Shown: piece after piece, positions 1 through 11,040 of the stretch
Position numbering within the stretch: the first letter of the stretch is position 1
Layout of the letters: every line of letters begins with the position of its first letter
Source: Chloranthus sessilifolius
Lineage: Eukaryota; Streptophyta; Magnoliopsida; Chloranthales; Chloranthaceae
NCBI GenBank assembly: GCA_021018995.1
Contig: CM037584.1
Coordinates: 45,459,811 to 45,523,810 of the forward strand
Direction of reading: 5' to 3'
DNA: 64,000 nucleotides
The notes under the pieces: generated by a model
Database searches by the model: none
What the model saw: only the letters and a program-made list of their open reading frames with translations
What the model was told of the DNA's origin: nothing
Position numbers and translations under genes: made by a program

Positions 1-369
1 CGCACAATCTTGAAGTTAATGATGGGTTCCCCACGATTGAAGGACCCATTAACAATATCATTCACTCTAATGTAGAAATCAGATAATTTCTCATCCTCTT
101 CCATACAAAGATTTTCAAATTGAGAGGTGAGCATTTGAAGCTTAGCCAGCTTCACTTGTTGTGTTCCTTCATAGGTAGTCTCAAGGATCTTCCAAGCATC
201 CTTGGCTATCTCACAACTACTGATTCTCAGAAACTCAAAAATAGTGACAACACTAAACAGTGCATTGAGGGCTTTAGAGTTATATTCAATAGAATTATAC
301 TCATCAGGACCCCACATATCTTTAAGTTTTAAGGACGTCTTAGTCACTCCATTAGTTTCAGAAGATATC
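1..369 (-). pseudogene. Ty1/copia gag, middle to C-terminal part (copia-1, runs off left edge)
   Basis: Read on the minus strand this encodes a UBN2-type copia gag segment. Recognisable pieces, in order, are a stretch like AKDAWKILETTYEGTQQVK, then LQMLTSQFENLCMEEDEKLSDFY-type residues, then a segment around VNDIVNGSFNRGEPI. Gag proteins of this family form the cytoplasmic virus-like particle that packages the element RNA. The upstream part of the same gag is at 2907-3091; a 2.5-kb solo LTR separates the two. The element continues beyond base 1, so its pol genes and 3' LTR are not visible. The ORF is interrupted and cannot be functional here. The family assignment rests on recognised gag motifs. 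Confidence 0.85.
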
Positions 370-954
370 TGTAATATGTCGAAAAATTGAGTGTTGAACT
401 TTAACCTCGGGATTCGTGCCCAACTGGTCGTAGGTTTGACCAAGTGATGGTCAAACAGTGAACTCATGAAGTGATGAATTAATGTGAAGTCAACACAACT
501 TAAGGGTAGTGTATAGTGTGAGTTAGCGGTCACGTACACCTATCTCTGGTGTATGTGTTTAACACACTAGCAGGAGAGAGGATATAAGGGTTTTAATAAC
601 CCTAGAAATCCTTTTGCTTTGGTTGGTCTAGGAATTAAGAAGAGAGAGAGGGAGAAAACAAGAGGAGTTATTCGGGTTGGGAGTTAATGCAAATCAAGAG
701 GAGATTAGAGCATTGAATGCTGATTCAATGCTTGAGGAGCCGTTGAAGTGAAAACATGAAACCCTAGTCATCAAACCCAACAAATCAACCCTTTAAAGGA
801 TTTATTGAGGTATATTGTATTAGATTTCAATATCTAGAGAATTGATTAGTTAAATTCAGTCTAGCATAGTTAATATAATAGATTAAAGACTAAGAAAAAG
901 AAGGAAAAAGAAAATGAATGGGTTTTGAAAGAACAGCCTGAAAGGGGGCTGAAT

Positions 955-1378
955 CTGGCCAAATCGATTAATCAAAATAGAGGTTCGATTAATCGATTTT
1001 GGCCCAGAAGTTGAAAAGCCAAGGATGCCCGATTTCGATTAATCGATTTGGAAGGTCGATTAATCGATTTGGAAATCGACTAATCGACTAGGTACCTCCA
1101 GTGGCTGGAGAAACAAGACCTGGGGAAATCGACTAATCGAGTTGGGAAATCGATTAATCTATTTTGGAGTTCGATTAATCGATTTGGCATCGACTAATCG
1201 ATTTTGGATTTTCGACCACTCGATTTGAGAATCGACCTCACTATGTTAGAGATTTCGATTAATCGATTTGGGATCGATTAATCGAATTTGAATCTCGATT
1301 AATCAATTTTGGGAATCGATTAATCGATTTGAGTTTCGGTTAATCGATTTTGGGAATCGATTAATCGACTTTGACAGT
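955..1378. repeat. Array of TCGATTAATCGA palindromes inside LTR-I copy 1
   Basis: About 16 copies of the 12-bp palindrome TCGATTAATCGA or near variants, at spacings of roughly 15-50 bp with TTTTGG-like spacers. By eye eight are perfect and three are TCGACTAATCGA; the rest have one or more changes. The array lies about 370 bp downstream of the TATA-like box, so it would be in the transcribed leader. The second LTR-I copy carries the same array at 17695-18128. Its function is unknown. Confidence 0.9.
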
Positions 1379-2463
1379 TTTACTAAACTTTTTAGATTTG
1401 CCTTGTGATTCATGGAGGGTCTAGGACCTTCTTTATTACATCTTTAGTGATGTATTGCATGTGTTGTGTTGTACCATAGGCGGTACGTGTGGAAGTGAGC
1501 ACAAGAAGCTGCGTGGGACCTTGATGCTTGGACCTTCGGAGACCTGAGGTAGGGAACACCTTGAACATGTACTTTAATTGCAAGAGCATATATGTAGTGA
1601 TATAGTTACCAGAATTAAAAATATTTTAACCATGAAAAGCTTAGTAAAAATGGGTGTGTGTGTGACACCAAAAATATGATAAAGGGATCTAGGTGATGCT
1701 AGCAACCGAGACCAAAAAATCAAATGAAAATGAGACATCCACAGGGGATGAGAAAGTAATAAAGGCATCAGTGTGATGCGAGTAAATTAGACATCCCAGG
1801 GATGTAAATATGATTGAATAACTACTGTTGATGCCTAACTGATATAAGATAGCACTTTAGACGGTGAATAACTATATGTAAAACATATGTTATTTTTGTT
1901 ATTTGAGGTTTGTTTAGAATACCCCACCAACGTAGCGGGATACCCACGACTGACGCGGCAGGATATCCGTGACCGGTACGGTGGCCAATCTATACACCAG
2001 TGCGGAGGTCTATCTGTACACAGTAAGCGCATCTCAGGGATGTTGAGTTGAGATTTAACCCCGCCGCCTATTGAGAAAAGGGCTTGGGTAGTATTCCCAG
2101 GGAATACATATAACAACTATCTATTTAGGCGACGATGGTGGGTATTCTATCGAGGCTTGATGCTATATTGCTCGGGGATTACTTAAGTTGAAGATTTAAG
2201 TTTTGCTTTACGCCTATCCAGTGCCATTAATGATAAGTCAAATAGTAAAGTAAGACATGCAAATTACCAGTAAACTTGAATGTAAATCATCAGCTTTTAA
2301 ACTGTTTTTCTAGCAAATGCATAGACACGTCATGCTTAGAATATCATGGAATATATGTGAGATTTTAATTTATATGTTCATTGTGTTGGTCCCTATTGAG
2401 CTAGGATATAGCTCACCCTTTTGACTATACGTCGCAGGTCCATTGTTAGCAGCGGTTGAGGCT

Positions 2464-2541
2464 ATGGGAGACGTAGATTCGGGTGATTCGAATTACGTGC
2501 CTGGGGACGAGTTTGAGCGTCCTCCCGAGGACTTCTTCTAG
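2464..2541 (+). other. Acidic mini reading frame near the 3' end of LTR-I (25 codons)
   Basis: From ATG 2464 to TAG 2539-2541 the frame encodes a 25-residue acidic peptide ending NYVPGDEFERPPEDFF. It follows the motif GACTATACGTCGCAGG at about 2423-2438, which looks like a 3' splice acceptor. LTR-I copy 2 keeps the frame and the stop (stop at 19268-19270, ending DYVLGDELEPPPDDFF) but lacks the ATG. Related frames occur in the LTRs at 3204-5448 and 37393-39826. Whether it is translated is unknown; the open frame in front of it has no other start. Confidence 0.45.
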
Positions 2542-2906
2542 GAGACCCCGCTGAGTACTTTGAGAGAGTTTTTGTGAGTAGATTGTAGGGCTTAGTATGT
2601 CAAGCATTTATTTTTATCAAACGATGTAATTAGGTGGATAATTCTTTTGGGCGAACCATCTGGGGTGATCAGTCTATCACCGATGGTTCGGATCAATTCT
2701 ATGTTCATGCAGTGGCATGAAAGTAGAACTGTCTTTTGTTTATGCCAGATGGGCATGTTACTTTTTCGCCTTATGCAATTAATTGCTTTATTTATTTATC
2801 ATTGTTTGTTATACCAATGTTCCGTGCATAGTTTTGGGGCACGGTCTGGAGGATCGTGCTGATGGCACGGGTTTCGGGGTGCCGAAATCCAGGCTATCAC
2901 AATATC

Positions 2907-3091
2907 ATCAGAAGATACCATCCATCTTCCACAACAAACCAAATCTTAGGATCTAAAGATTTCAAAAAAACTCGCATCCTAGTCTTCCAATAAGGATAGC
3001 TGTACCCATCAAATAACAGAGGACTCATTGTAGAGGCTCCTTCTCTTGGCAGATTTAGGATTCTAGAAAGAGTCATAGACACTCGGTTCAT
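2907..3091 (-). pseudogene. Ty1/copia gag, N-terminal part (copia-1)
   Basis: The minus-strand frame starts at ATG 3091. About 25 residues in, it shows the typical copia gag opening: a SPLLFDGYSYPYWKTRMRVF-like motif followed by a FLKSLDPKIW-like segment and VVEDGW. The reading frame ends where the solo LTR 370-2901 entered; gag resumes at 369. The PBS at 3114-3126 lies about 20 bp upstream, as expected for a copia leader. Family assignment is firm and the gene is broken. Confidence 0.85.
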
Positions 3092-3113
3092 GAGAACTCA
3101 AATCAAGTGCACT

Positions 3114-3126
3114 GACTCTGATACCA
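3114..3126 (-). other. Primer binding site of copia-1 (initiator tRNA-Met type)
   Basis: The minus strand reads TGGTATCAGAGTC, complementary to the 3' end of plant initiator tRNA-Met. It lies 2 bp inside the LTR end at 3129, as usual in Ty1/copia. It fixes the orientation of copia-1 as minus. Confidence 0.9.
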
Positions 3127-3499
3127 ATTGAAATTCTGATATCCTAGATTTGACTAGCGATGATATAGAGAATAAATAATAACAATAAAACAATCACCAT
3201 TGCTGTGACGACTCGACTTTTCCAATCCCTCAGGTATAGGAAAGGCCGGTTCGCCAACCTATCGAATAAACGATAAGCCGGACAAACAGGGCACATATCA
3301 GAGTAAAACGCAATAAATATCCATAGCTAAAATAAATGCGGAAGCAATTAAACGTAAAGAACCACCGATGATGGCCGACCATCATCGAAACATGGCTCAT
3401 AACAGAAATCAACGTCAAATATAAAACTATGGTATCCAACTAAAATGGGCCCACAAATTTAAGTCTAACTCTCACCACAAATAAGAAAATCAGTAAGTT

Positions 3500-3757
3500 C
3501 TATACTGGGAAAAACTCCTCAGGAGGAACCTCAAGCTCTTCCTCAGGCACGTAGTCAGGATGGATCTCACATACGAATAGCCACGTCAATACCTGAACCT
3601 GTGACGTATAGTCGGAGTGAGCTAACCAACAAAGCTCAGTAGAAGAAAGACATCTACGGCATTTTACTTTAACTAACATGGTTTCAAAACAAATATCGGA
3701 ATATAGCTTGTCAAACATATAAGCAGATAATAAACTGAATTTAGGTGCGGAAATCAT
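3500..3757 (-). other. Open frame with acidic C-terminus in LTR-II
   Basis: An 85-codon frame from ATG 3757 to the stop at 3500-3502. The last 18 residues read DYVPEEELEVPPEEFFPV. The tail matches the LTR-I peptide in sequence and position, just after GACTATACGTCACAGG. The upstream 60 residues show no recognisable domain and may be fortuitous. It could be an exon or leader peptide of the retrotransposon RNA, or a chance frame over a conserved regulatory DNA segment. Confidence 0.4.
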
Positions 3758-4654
3758 ATGTAAGATTTATTTCTAAATGTGTGAAAACAATTTCAAGAAC
3801 AGATGCAGTGTTTCAGTGTCTTAGTTTCTCTAACTTCTATATGCAAAGTTCAGTAATTCATGACTTAATCCTCAACTTAAAATACCTCCCGAGTAAACTA
3901 TATCTCGAGAGCAGGAATATAGCCGATAGGAACCCCTACCTACCATCGTCGTTCATGAACCCTTTTTCAGGATGCAACAAGCCCCTGCGTAATGAGGGAA
4001 ACTTGTGCCAGGAAGTTGTTCAGAAATTTTTGAGGGGTCGTTCAGGTCAATCATAAAACAAATGCAGATACTAATATAAATCAGATGCAAGTCTCTTATA
4101 CATAGTTCAGGTTCTTGATTTCAGATTTTCAGAGTTTAAGCAGATTCAGGATTCAGGATTCAGGTAGATTTAGATTTTCAGTCATTCATATCAATTTCAG
4201 TTTACAGATGTGATTTCAATGGCATATGCAAGTTCAAAGATTTTAATTCAAAATATCCATGCGAATTAAAATAAAATACTGTAAAGATGAGATTCTCCTA
4301 CCTAAAACTCGGAGTTATGCGAAGTCAAGCAAGGTCCTATTGATGGCCTCTCGCCCTCAATCTACATCACAATATACGTTCATGCATTAAGATAAACTCT
4401 AATTTCTAATAATATAGACCTATTTAAGCGTTTCCTCAAAAACAAGTCAAAACAGGCAAGTTGCGCCAATCCTAGAATTTGACATAACATTCTCATATTT
4501 TTTTGACTATCAAGACGATTGATTCATGTGTTGGTCAAAACATGAAAGTTGTAGATTTTTATATTAGATTTCCAACGCAAAAAGAATCGTCTCAATCGGA
4601 GTTCGAGATAAAAAGTTATGACTAAAATACTAAGGCAATACCGGAGTTCGGTGA

Positions 4655-4890
4655 TACCTCGCTCGAGCGATCATAATAGCTCGCTCGAGCGATTTGACGT
4701 AACATTCTCATATTTTTTTAACCATCAAGACGATTGATTCATGAGTTAGTCAAAACATGAAAGTTGTAGATTTTTCTATTAGCTTTCCAACGCAAAAAGA
4801 ATCGTCTTAATCAGAGTTCGAAATAAAAAGTTATGACTAAAATACTAAGACAATATCGGAGTTCGGTGATACCTTGCTCGAGCGATGATA
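4655..4890. repeat. CTCGAGCGA palindrome motifs in LTR-II
   Basis: Three copies of a GCTCGAGCGA core, two extended to the palindrome TCGCTCGAGCGA, lie about 300-520 bp downstream of the TATA-like box on the sense (minus) strand. They are embedded in a segment of about 200 bp that is itself duplicated: the CAAGACGATTGATTCATG and AGTTGTAGATTTTT motifs occur at about 4511 and 4727. This occupies the same relative position as the array in LTR-I, with a different palindrome. Confidence 0.75.
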
Positions 4891-5990
4891 AAAACCGACG
4901 GGTTTCCTCAACGATTCGCGCCGCGATCGATCCCACGAGTTCACAGAGACAACTCCAACACGCCCCCAATGATCTCAACCTCTCCCAATAGCCAACTACG
5001 AATCCAAGGTTGATTCAAGTTCTTTCTAAGGTTTAAGTGTTTTCAACAAAGAGGGTTCTAGAGAAGGAGGTTTTCTAAACCGATCTCCTACGATGATTGA
5101 AGAAGAGAGAAGAAGTTTCACACGGTTGGGTAACTATCCTCTCTTAACAAAACCTAGTATAATACGGGAATGTAATTCATTCTTATAATAGGATTGCTCA
5201 CAAAGTAAAACACACACACACATCTTATGTATTATACACTTCTAATTTTAAAACTCAAGTCCGGTGTTGAGCGGCTACACCGAGGTCGGTGCACAACTTT
5301 CGCACGAGGGTCCAAATGGGCTCTAAATTAAAATCTGTCCGCACAATCACATCTAGATAAAAATCCAAAACAAATGGTGACGTCGGTTGCCGGGCCGAAT
5401 ACACACACAGGGTCAGTCTAACTTGGGTTCAAAATACGGGTCTTTACAATTGCACTCGAGATTTTTACATGAAAACTCAAAAGGAAAAAATTACTGGATT
5501 TATGCCAGATCCAAAGCAACAAATACATTATGAGTTCAAAGATTACCGAAAGTACCGAATAAATGCAAACACACTAGTCCTATCAAACCTTCCCAAACCA
5601 CAATGCTAGATTCCGTTGTGTGTTCTCATAAATTCCCGATTTGTCGCCTTCAACCACCAAGTCGCATGATAGTCCACTCGTGTTCAGACAACCCACAACA
5701 GCACCTCAAATTTCACTAAGGTCATTCGATTCCACGAGCCAATACACATTTGAAACCTCAAGCACAATATTCTTTAAAAGGATAAAAGCAAAACAAGAAG
5801 CCTTTCATAATAACGATCTGATCAATAGTTTCAAAGGCAAGATGGTTTTCTTCCCTCACAGAACGGCTAAGCAATTATAGGTATAGAGAGGTAGTTCAAA
5901 AAGCGAGGAGTTTGATAGCAACTATATATATCTATCACTAAAACCCCTAAAAGGAGATAAATAAGAACTCTTTAGATTCAGAAGCAATCT

Positions 5991-6111
5991 CATGGTTGAC
6001 CATCACAAAACTGATGGTCAACCACCAAATCAAAGGTGGTTAACCACGTTTTGTTTCGTGGTCAACCATCAAAGCTTTGATAGTTAACCACGATATAAAA
6101 CGTGGTCAACC
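5991..6111. promoter_or_regulatory. GGTTAACC / GGTCAACC repeats in U3 of copia-1 LTR
   Basis: Six copies of a GGTYRACC-type element (GGTTGACC, GGTCAACC, GGTTAACC and AGTTAACC) lie upstream of the TATA box at 5921-5932 on the minus strand, partly arranged as larger inverted repeats around CGTGG. GTTGACC also contains a W-box-like TTGAC core, the site bound by WRKY factors. Enhancer function is inferred from position only. Confidence 0.55.
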
Positions 6112-6225
6112 GAGAAGGAAAATATTTTTTAGAAGGACTCCTTGAAATAACAAATACTTGTGGATCAGTGTTATCCAATCAATCACCATTGGATCCACAA
6201 GTGATAGATTAAACTTGACGACACA

Positions 6226-6267
6226 TGAGAGTGAACTACTAAGTTATCATAAATCATGACAATTAGA

Positions 6268-6320
<53 letters not shown>

Positions 6321-7231
6321 CGGAAGGTACGCCAACCTCACATGGCCCTTCCAAAAACACTATTTTTGTGTCAATGGATCTCCAACATGCTTGTATAGAT
6401 CAATTTCATTATCTCCCCTCAATTCCCTCTCTCTCTCTCTCTCATTTCACATGCATTCCTCTAGGGTTAATAAAAGATATTGCGCTGGAAAAAAATTATA
6501 AATGGAGGACAGATTTGTTGAGGACAAAGTGCATGCGGTTGACATGGTGCGATGTGATAGGTTGTACTGACCTGCATTAATTGAGTCCCACCACACTTGC
6601 CGCTAATTGCATCGCGCCACATCAGCCACCTGCACTTTATCTACACAAAACCTTTCTTCCATTTAACACTGTTCATGCTGCACTTATATATTACCAATGA
6701 GCAGCTAATATGGGACAAAAAAAGGGTGATTGTACACTGGGGACTCTTTCAAAATTACTTATTTTCCCTTTATCATAAACTTAAATTATTGTGGTCGTCT
6801 TCAACCTCAAGGTAGGCAATCCACCATAAGGTTGGAAAGGTAATTAATCCCCATCGAATTTGAGCTGACACAAGAGAAATCAACATCAAATACCAACACC
6901 CTTCAGGCCATGACAGGCTTCTCGAGTGCATAGTCACCAAGTCTGAGTGCATAGTCACCAAGGCTGATAATTTAAATAATCAGGCAAATTATCTCGGGTT
7001 CGGTCGGCACCAAATCAATAATACTAAGTTTTCATTTTGATCAAGCCAAAATATTGGAAGTTCAAATTATTAGTCGATAATTTCAAGACAATTTTTTAAG
7101 TCTTTTGAAAAAATAATATTTGGCACTGAAATTACGGCCCAACCCTAAAATTTCGGTCAAAAATTTGAAATTTCGGCCATGCCCGAAACCTATATTGAAA
7201 CCGAGATTTTGATCATTGGTAGAGAGTATGG
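6226..7231. other. Non-genic stretch with (TA)n microsatellite
   Basis: No convincing gene. A (TA)n tract occupies 6272-6318 and a short (CT)n tract is near 6427-6441. At about 6985-7215 lie AAATTTCGG/CCGAAA-rich fragments related to the CAAGGATC MITE family (see 12280-12473), ending in a GATTTTGATCATTGG remnant. The rest is unassigned. Confidence 0.5.
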
Positions 7232-7577
7232 CTTTGTATGGCATAACTCTCTATTAGCCTCTGTCAGAGTAGAGTTCACCTGCTTTAGTTTGTTCTTATT
7301 CTCTTTTCTAACACCCTGCAATGAGGAATCACCTGCTCTAGCAGCAACCTCCCTGCTCTCTACTAACTTCCTACCAAAGTAAATAAAATATGCTCCGACA
7401 AGGAGTAAGTAAAGAGGAGGGTTGAACTGTTGAACAAGTAAATCTTGCATAAAATATTACTATGCAAGGAATTATCACCCGCTAAAGCATGATGTTAGCA
7501 GAGAAGATGGCGGGGAACCTGCTAAAGCAGGTGAACTCTGCTATGACAAGGGTTAAGAGAGAGTTATGCCATACACA
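7232..7577. repeat. Imperfect inverted repeat with ~57-bp arms
   Basis: The left arm (about 7232-7287), GTATGGCATAACTCTCT...TCACCTGCTTTAG, reappears inverted at about 7518-7570 as CTAAAGCAGGTGAACTC...GAGAGAGTTATGCCATAC. The roughly 230-bp loop also contains CACCTGCTCTAGCAG and ACCTGCTAAAGCAGG. Transcribed, it could form a long hairpin. It may be a foldback MITE without clear ends or an inverted duplication. An 86-codon frame on the minus strand (7190-7450) has no recognisable domain. Confidence 0.6.
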
Positions 7578-7895
7578 ACTTAGAAAGAGCTGTCATGTAT
7601 AACTTATGAAAGTTTTAGAGCAGCACTTAAGGGAATAAATTCCACACAACAAAATACTCATAATGAATGAAACGTGGAGGAATAAATCTCACACAACTAC
7701 CCTTACCCTATTAAATATAAATATAAGGGAGGAAGCAATCTTGTGGAGTATAGAAATCACAATCTCAAGTCCCACAAAGGAGGGAGGATAACAACTGATC
7801 TGCCACACAATTCGAAAATCATTCTCGATACAAAAGAGAGAGAGTCAACCATGGCGGGCAACCCATTATTGTCGGTATACGGTGAGGGAGACTAT

Positions 7896-8135
7896 GGCTG
7901 CGTTTGGGTTAGCTCTTTTGGACCAAAGAGCAGCTCTTTTAATTTTTGGCTCCGGCAAAAAATTACTTTCACATTTGGTAACACAGCTCCTTGTCTCATT
8001 TATTTTGGTAGGGAGCTGTTTTAAGTGATAAAACTGCTCTATGCCTGTTCTATCTCGGAGCAAATTTTATTTGCTTTGACAGAGAGAAGACAAAAAACAG
8101 CTTTTGCTTTTATAAGAGCTAATCCAAACACGGCC
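7896..8135. mobile_element. MITE, ~240 bp, TIR GGCTGCGTTTGGGTTAGCTC
   Basis: Left end GGCTGCGTTTGGGTTAGCTC; right end, reverse-complemented, GGCCGTGTTTGGATTAGCTC. These are 20-bp terminal inverted repeats of the GGCC-GTTTGG type common in plant MITEs. TAT flanks both ends (7893-7895 and 8136-8138), a possible 3-bp duplication that would suit a PIF/Harbinger origin. The right flank is an AT run, so the TSD is not decisive. No coding capacity. Confidence 0.7.
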
Positions 8136-8516
8136 TATATATACTTAAAAGATAGTGTTTTGCGTGAGCCAAGTTATTCAACAGGGGTCTCGGGATTTCC
8201 ATCCGATTTCTTTTTTATTGTTTTAAAGGTTCGATTAAGGATGGATCTCAATAATGTCTTCACGAATGACAAGGGACCTCCAAGTCCGAAGGCTTCTCTC
8301 TCTCTCTCTCGGTTCCATTGAGAAATTATGAAATCTCGCGAGATTCCACTCAATTAAAATAAAAAAATGTTACAATAATATACTAAATTATATTTAATTT
8401 ATCGCCATGTTTACCAAAATATGCAATTATATTGTTGCGGTAATTTTATTTATAATCCAAGTGTCTTCCTTTCCAACCCGACTTTGAAGTGCTTAAAATA
8501 GTGACAACTTTGAAAC

Positions 8517-8760
8517 AAACGATGGAGATTGTTTTTAATCTCAATGTTTGCCACAATAGATCTTGAGAGTATGGGCCTACCATCAAACATTTAAATTTTT
8601 ATTCCACATGACACACATCCTAAAAAATGAATATGGTCCTGGACATGCATCAAACTCAGATCTCGGATCATATTTCAGGATGCATGTCATTTAGATTGAC
8701 GATGACTTCAAGATCTATTCCTTATATGATTGGGACAAAACACAGTCTTAAGTATGTGGC
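8517..8760. mobile_element. Degenerate foldback MITE of the GATCTTGAGA family
   Basis: Contains AATAGATCTTGAGAGTATGGGCCTACCATCAAAC on one side and TTCAAGATCTATTCC on the other, in inverted order around CACATGACACAC/GATGCATGTCAT segments. The same long-TIR unit is better preserved at 34590-34930 and 35190-35480. Ends are approximate. Confidence 0.45.
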
Positions 8761-9039
8761 CAATTTAGATTGATCATAGATGTGTGTCACATGGCAAGCA
8801 AGCATAACCAAACTATTACTATCTGACGACTATTAGGGACCGAATAATATTATAGAGTGGACAATTTTCAATAGACAAATTTGCAGTCAGCTTATGTGGC
8901 ACGAAATGACTGGCTGCATACATAGTGGGGCCTAAGCACTCTAGCCCGTCACAATGCGCAATATAAGTGGCCTGCAAAATTGGAGGATGCTCAAGCGTCC
9001 TCCAAGATTAGGAAAAACCTCTAATTGGTTGCATGACAC

Positions 9040-9332
9040 TAAATTGATCGCATATAGAGTATGGGTGCATTGCTTAGATCATATTTAACACACAAAAAAA
9101 ATCGAAAACTCATCTCCACCTGTACTTTTTTAGTCTTAAAATTTAAACTATTAATATTAGTCAAACTTTGACAATGGCTTTAAAAAAAAAATTTGAAATT
9201 TTTTATTGAGAAATTGAGCTCAGCCATTCTCTTATGCTCCCCATCACACCCAAATAGTATTTTGGATGCCACATTGATCTCTACGAGATCTTGGAGGACG
9301 CTTGAGCGTCCAATGGAGGACGAAACCTGCTC

Positions 9333-9384
<52 letters not shown>

Positions 9385-9745
9385 GAAAAGGTGTTCGTCC
9401 TCCATTGGAGGACAATCAACGTCCTCCAAGGTTCCATGTGGAGTTCTATGGGGCACCTGAAATATTGTTTCGATGCCACGTGAAGCTTGGGTGTATTACT
9501 TAGATCACCTTAAAAAAAAATTATATACTCATCTCAATAGTGTGTTTCTTGAACCGTGAAATGTGGATGATTAAAACCTATCAAACATTGACTTATGTTT
9601 TTAAAAAGTATTTTTTGAAATTTCTTTTGTTAAAATTAATTTAAGCTATCCACCTGTGCTACACGTGACACCCAAACAATGCTTTGGATGCTACATGGAC
9701 CTCCACATGGATCCCTTAGAGGATGGTGACTGTCGGAACTAACTC

Positions 9746-9804
<59 letters not shown>

Positions 9805-10830
9805 GGTAACGCTAGGTTAGCCACCTAGTATGTAAGTGCCGTTTGGATGCCAAGTGGCACCTAGTCCGAATATTGAGTGCCGAGGCAACATGCACAAGAT
9901 CGATCGCATATTCACGTCCATCACAATTTTTTTTTAAAAAACATCTTATCCACCATACAAAATGTGATTAAAATTTGTAAAAAATCAATATACCAAGTAG
10001 ACCCCAATATTTAACCATATTTTTGAAGGTTAAAAAAAAAATTTCAATATTTTTTTTAGATCACATGCCATAAGACTCAAGAATCCAAAATGGGTTTTTT
10101 TCAGGATCACATGCTACGTGGCATGTGATCCTGCACATGTACAACATTCAATGTTGGGGCAAAGAGTATTTCTCCATATATATATATGGGGCCAGAGACT
10201 ATACACCTAGGTATAGAGATTTCTCTACGCCCACCATCATCATCATGTGACATTCATCTGGAGGATAGGCTGCGCTCTAACTTAGGCAAGGTCGATCATA
10301 CCCCATTCAAAAAAAAAACTTGGTTTATGACTTTTCTACCATTAAAAATATTATCAAAGTTGGCGAAAATCAATGCACCAAAGTTTTGAGGTGTTATCTT
10401 ATCTTTGCCTTTCAAATCGAGGGCAAAAAAGTCAAAATAATATATTATTTCAAAATTACATGTCTCATGGCTAATCAATCCAAAATCTCATATATATATA
10501 TATATATAAGGCCTCCGTCCTCCATAGGAGGACCGCCACCGTCCTCCAACCTTCCACATGGAGCTTGCGTGTTGCTTAGATCATCTTTGAAAAAAAATAA
10601 AATTTAAACTCATCTCCGCTGTATATATTTTGAATCGTAAAATATAGACTAATGAAAACTGTCAAACTTTGACTTATGGGTTTAAAAAAAAAAATTCGAT
10701 TTTTTCTTTTAATATTAATCTAAATTGTCCACTTGTGCTCCATGTGGCACCCACAAAGTATTTTGGGTGCCATGTGGAGCTCCACGTGGATCTTGGAGGA
10801 CCTAAACAGCTCCCTAAAACTTTTGATACT
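9040..10830. repeat. Cluster of related non-coding repeat units with (TA)n tracts
   Basis: At least three units of about 300-380 bp (near 9040-9335, 9385-9750 and 10508-10815) share the same order: GTGTTGCTTAGATCA, A-run, ACTCATCTCC, a TCAAACTTTGAC motif, A-run, TGTGCTCC(A/C), CATGTGGCACCCA, TATTTTGGATGCCA, CCACGTGGATC and TTGGAGGAC. Units begin or end with the palindrome TCCTCCATTGGAGGAC. Between them lie (TA)n at 9334-9367 followed by (CA)n to 9384, (TA)n at 9748-9801, and a divergent unit at about 9810-10180. A fragment of a further repeat is at 8870-8960, with a relative at 44945-45015. I take these as non-autonomous DNA-transposon derivatives. No gene was seen. Confidence 0.6.
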
Positions 10831-11040
10831 TTACAAGTTTCAACTTTGCGATGTCAGTTGGGTGTCACATAACATTCAATTACATATTTTTTTTTTATTT
10901 TTTATTAAATTTATTTATTTATTTATGAAAGAATAACATCTAATCACATGCATGTTTGTGTGTGTCGCTGCCACAAAACATTCAAGCACATTTTCAGACT
11001 TTCTGTGTCACGTGTTTATTTATATGGAAGGTTGATATAA

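Larger units (their letters stand above)
370..2901 (+). mobile_element. Solo LTR, family LTR-I copy 1 (2532 bp), TSD ATATC
   Basis: The segment begins TGTAATATGTCGAAAAATTG and ends GGCTATCACA. It is flanked by identical 5-bp repeats ATATC at 365-369 and 2902-2906. There is no internal coding region, PBS or PPT, so this is a solo LTR left by LTR-LTR recombination. A second full-length copy lies at 17098-19630. It interrupts the copia-1 gag, so it is younger than copia-1. Sense orientation (+) is inferred from its 5' end, which resembles the LTR at 40006, and from the plus-strand mini reading frame at 2464-2541. A TATA-like GATATAAGGG is at about 579-588. Confidence 0.95.
3204..5448 (-). mobile_element. 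Solo LTR, family LTR-II (2245 bp), TSD ATTGC
   Basis: Begins TGTGACGACTCGAC and ends GGGTCTTTACA. It is flanked by perfect ATTGC repeats at 3199-3203 and 5449-5453. It sits inside the 5' LTR of copia-1. The sense strand is minus: the minus-strand start TGTAAAGACCC matches gypsy-type LTRs, a TATA-like box lies near 5180-5195, and the acidic mini-frame near the LTR 3' end (3500-3757) is on the minus strand. No PBS or coding region remains. It shares its overall plan with the LTR at 37393-39826. Confidence 0.95.
3129..6225 (-). mobile_element. 5' LTR of copia-1 (about 850 bp net, interrupted by a solo LTR)
   Basis: On the plus strand the LTR starts TGAAATTCTGATAT next to the PBS and is proposed to end GACGACACA at 6225 (TG...CA). 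The right end is inferred, since no duplicate or TSD is available in the window. A TATA box (ATATATATAGT on the minus strand) lies at 5921-5932, leaving a U3 of about 290 bp that contains the GGTTAACC-type palindromes. Removing the nested solo LTR (3204-5448 plus one TSD copy) gives about 847 bp, a normal copia LTR length. Confidence 0.7.

Noticed and set aside
955..1378. Centromeric or telomeric satellite
   Set aside because: Both occurrences are within LTR-I at the same offset and the arrays are short, so they belong to the LTR.
7190..7450. 86-codon minus-strand gene
   Set aside because: It overlaps an inverted repeat, has no recognisable domain and no conserved neighbours.
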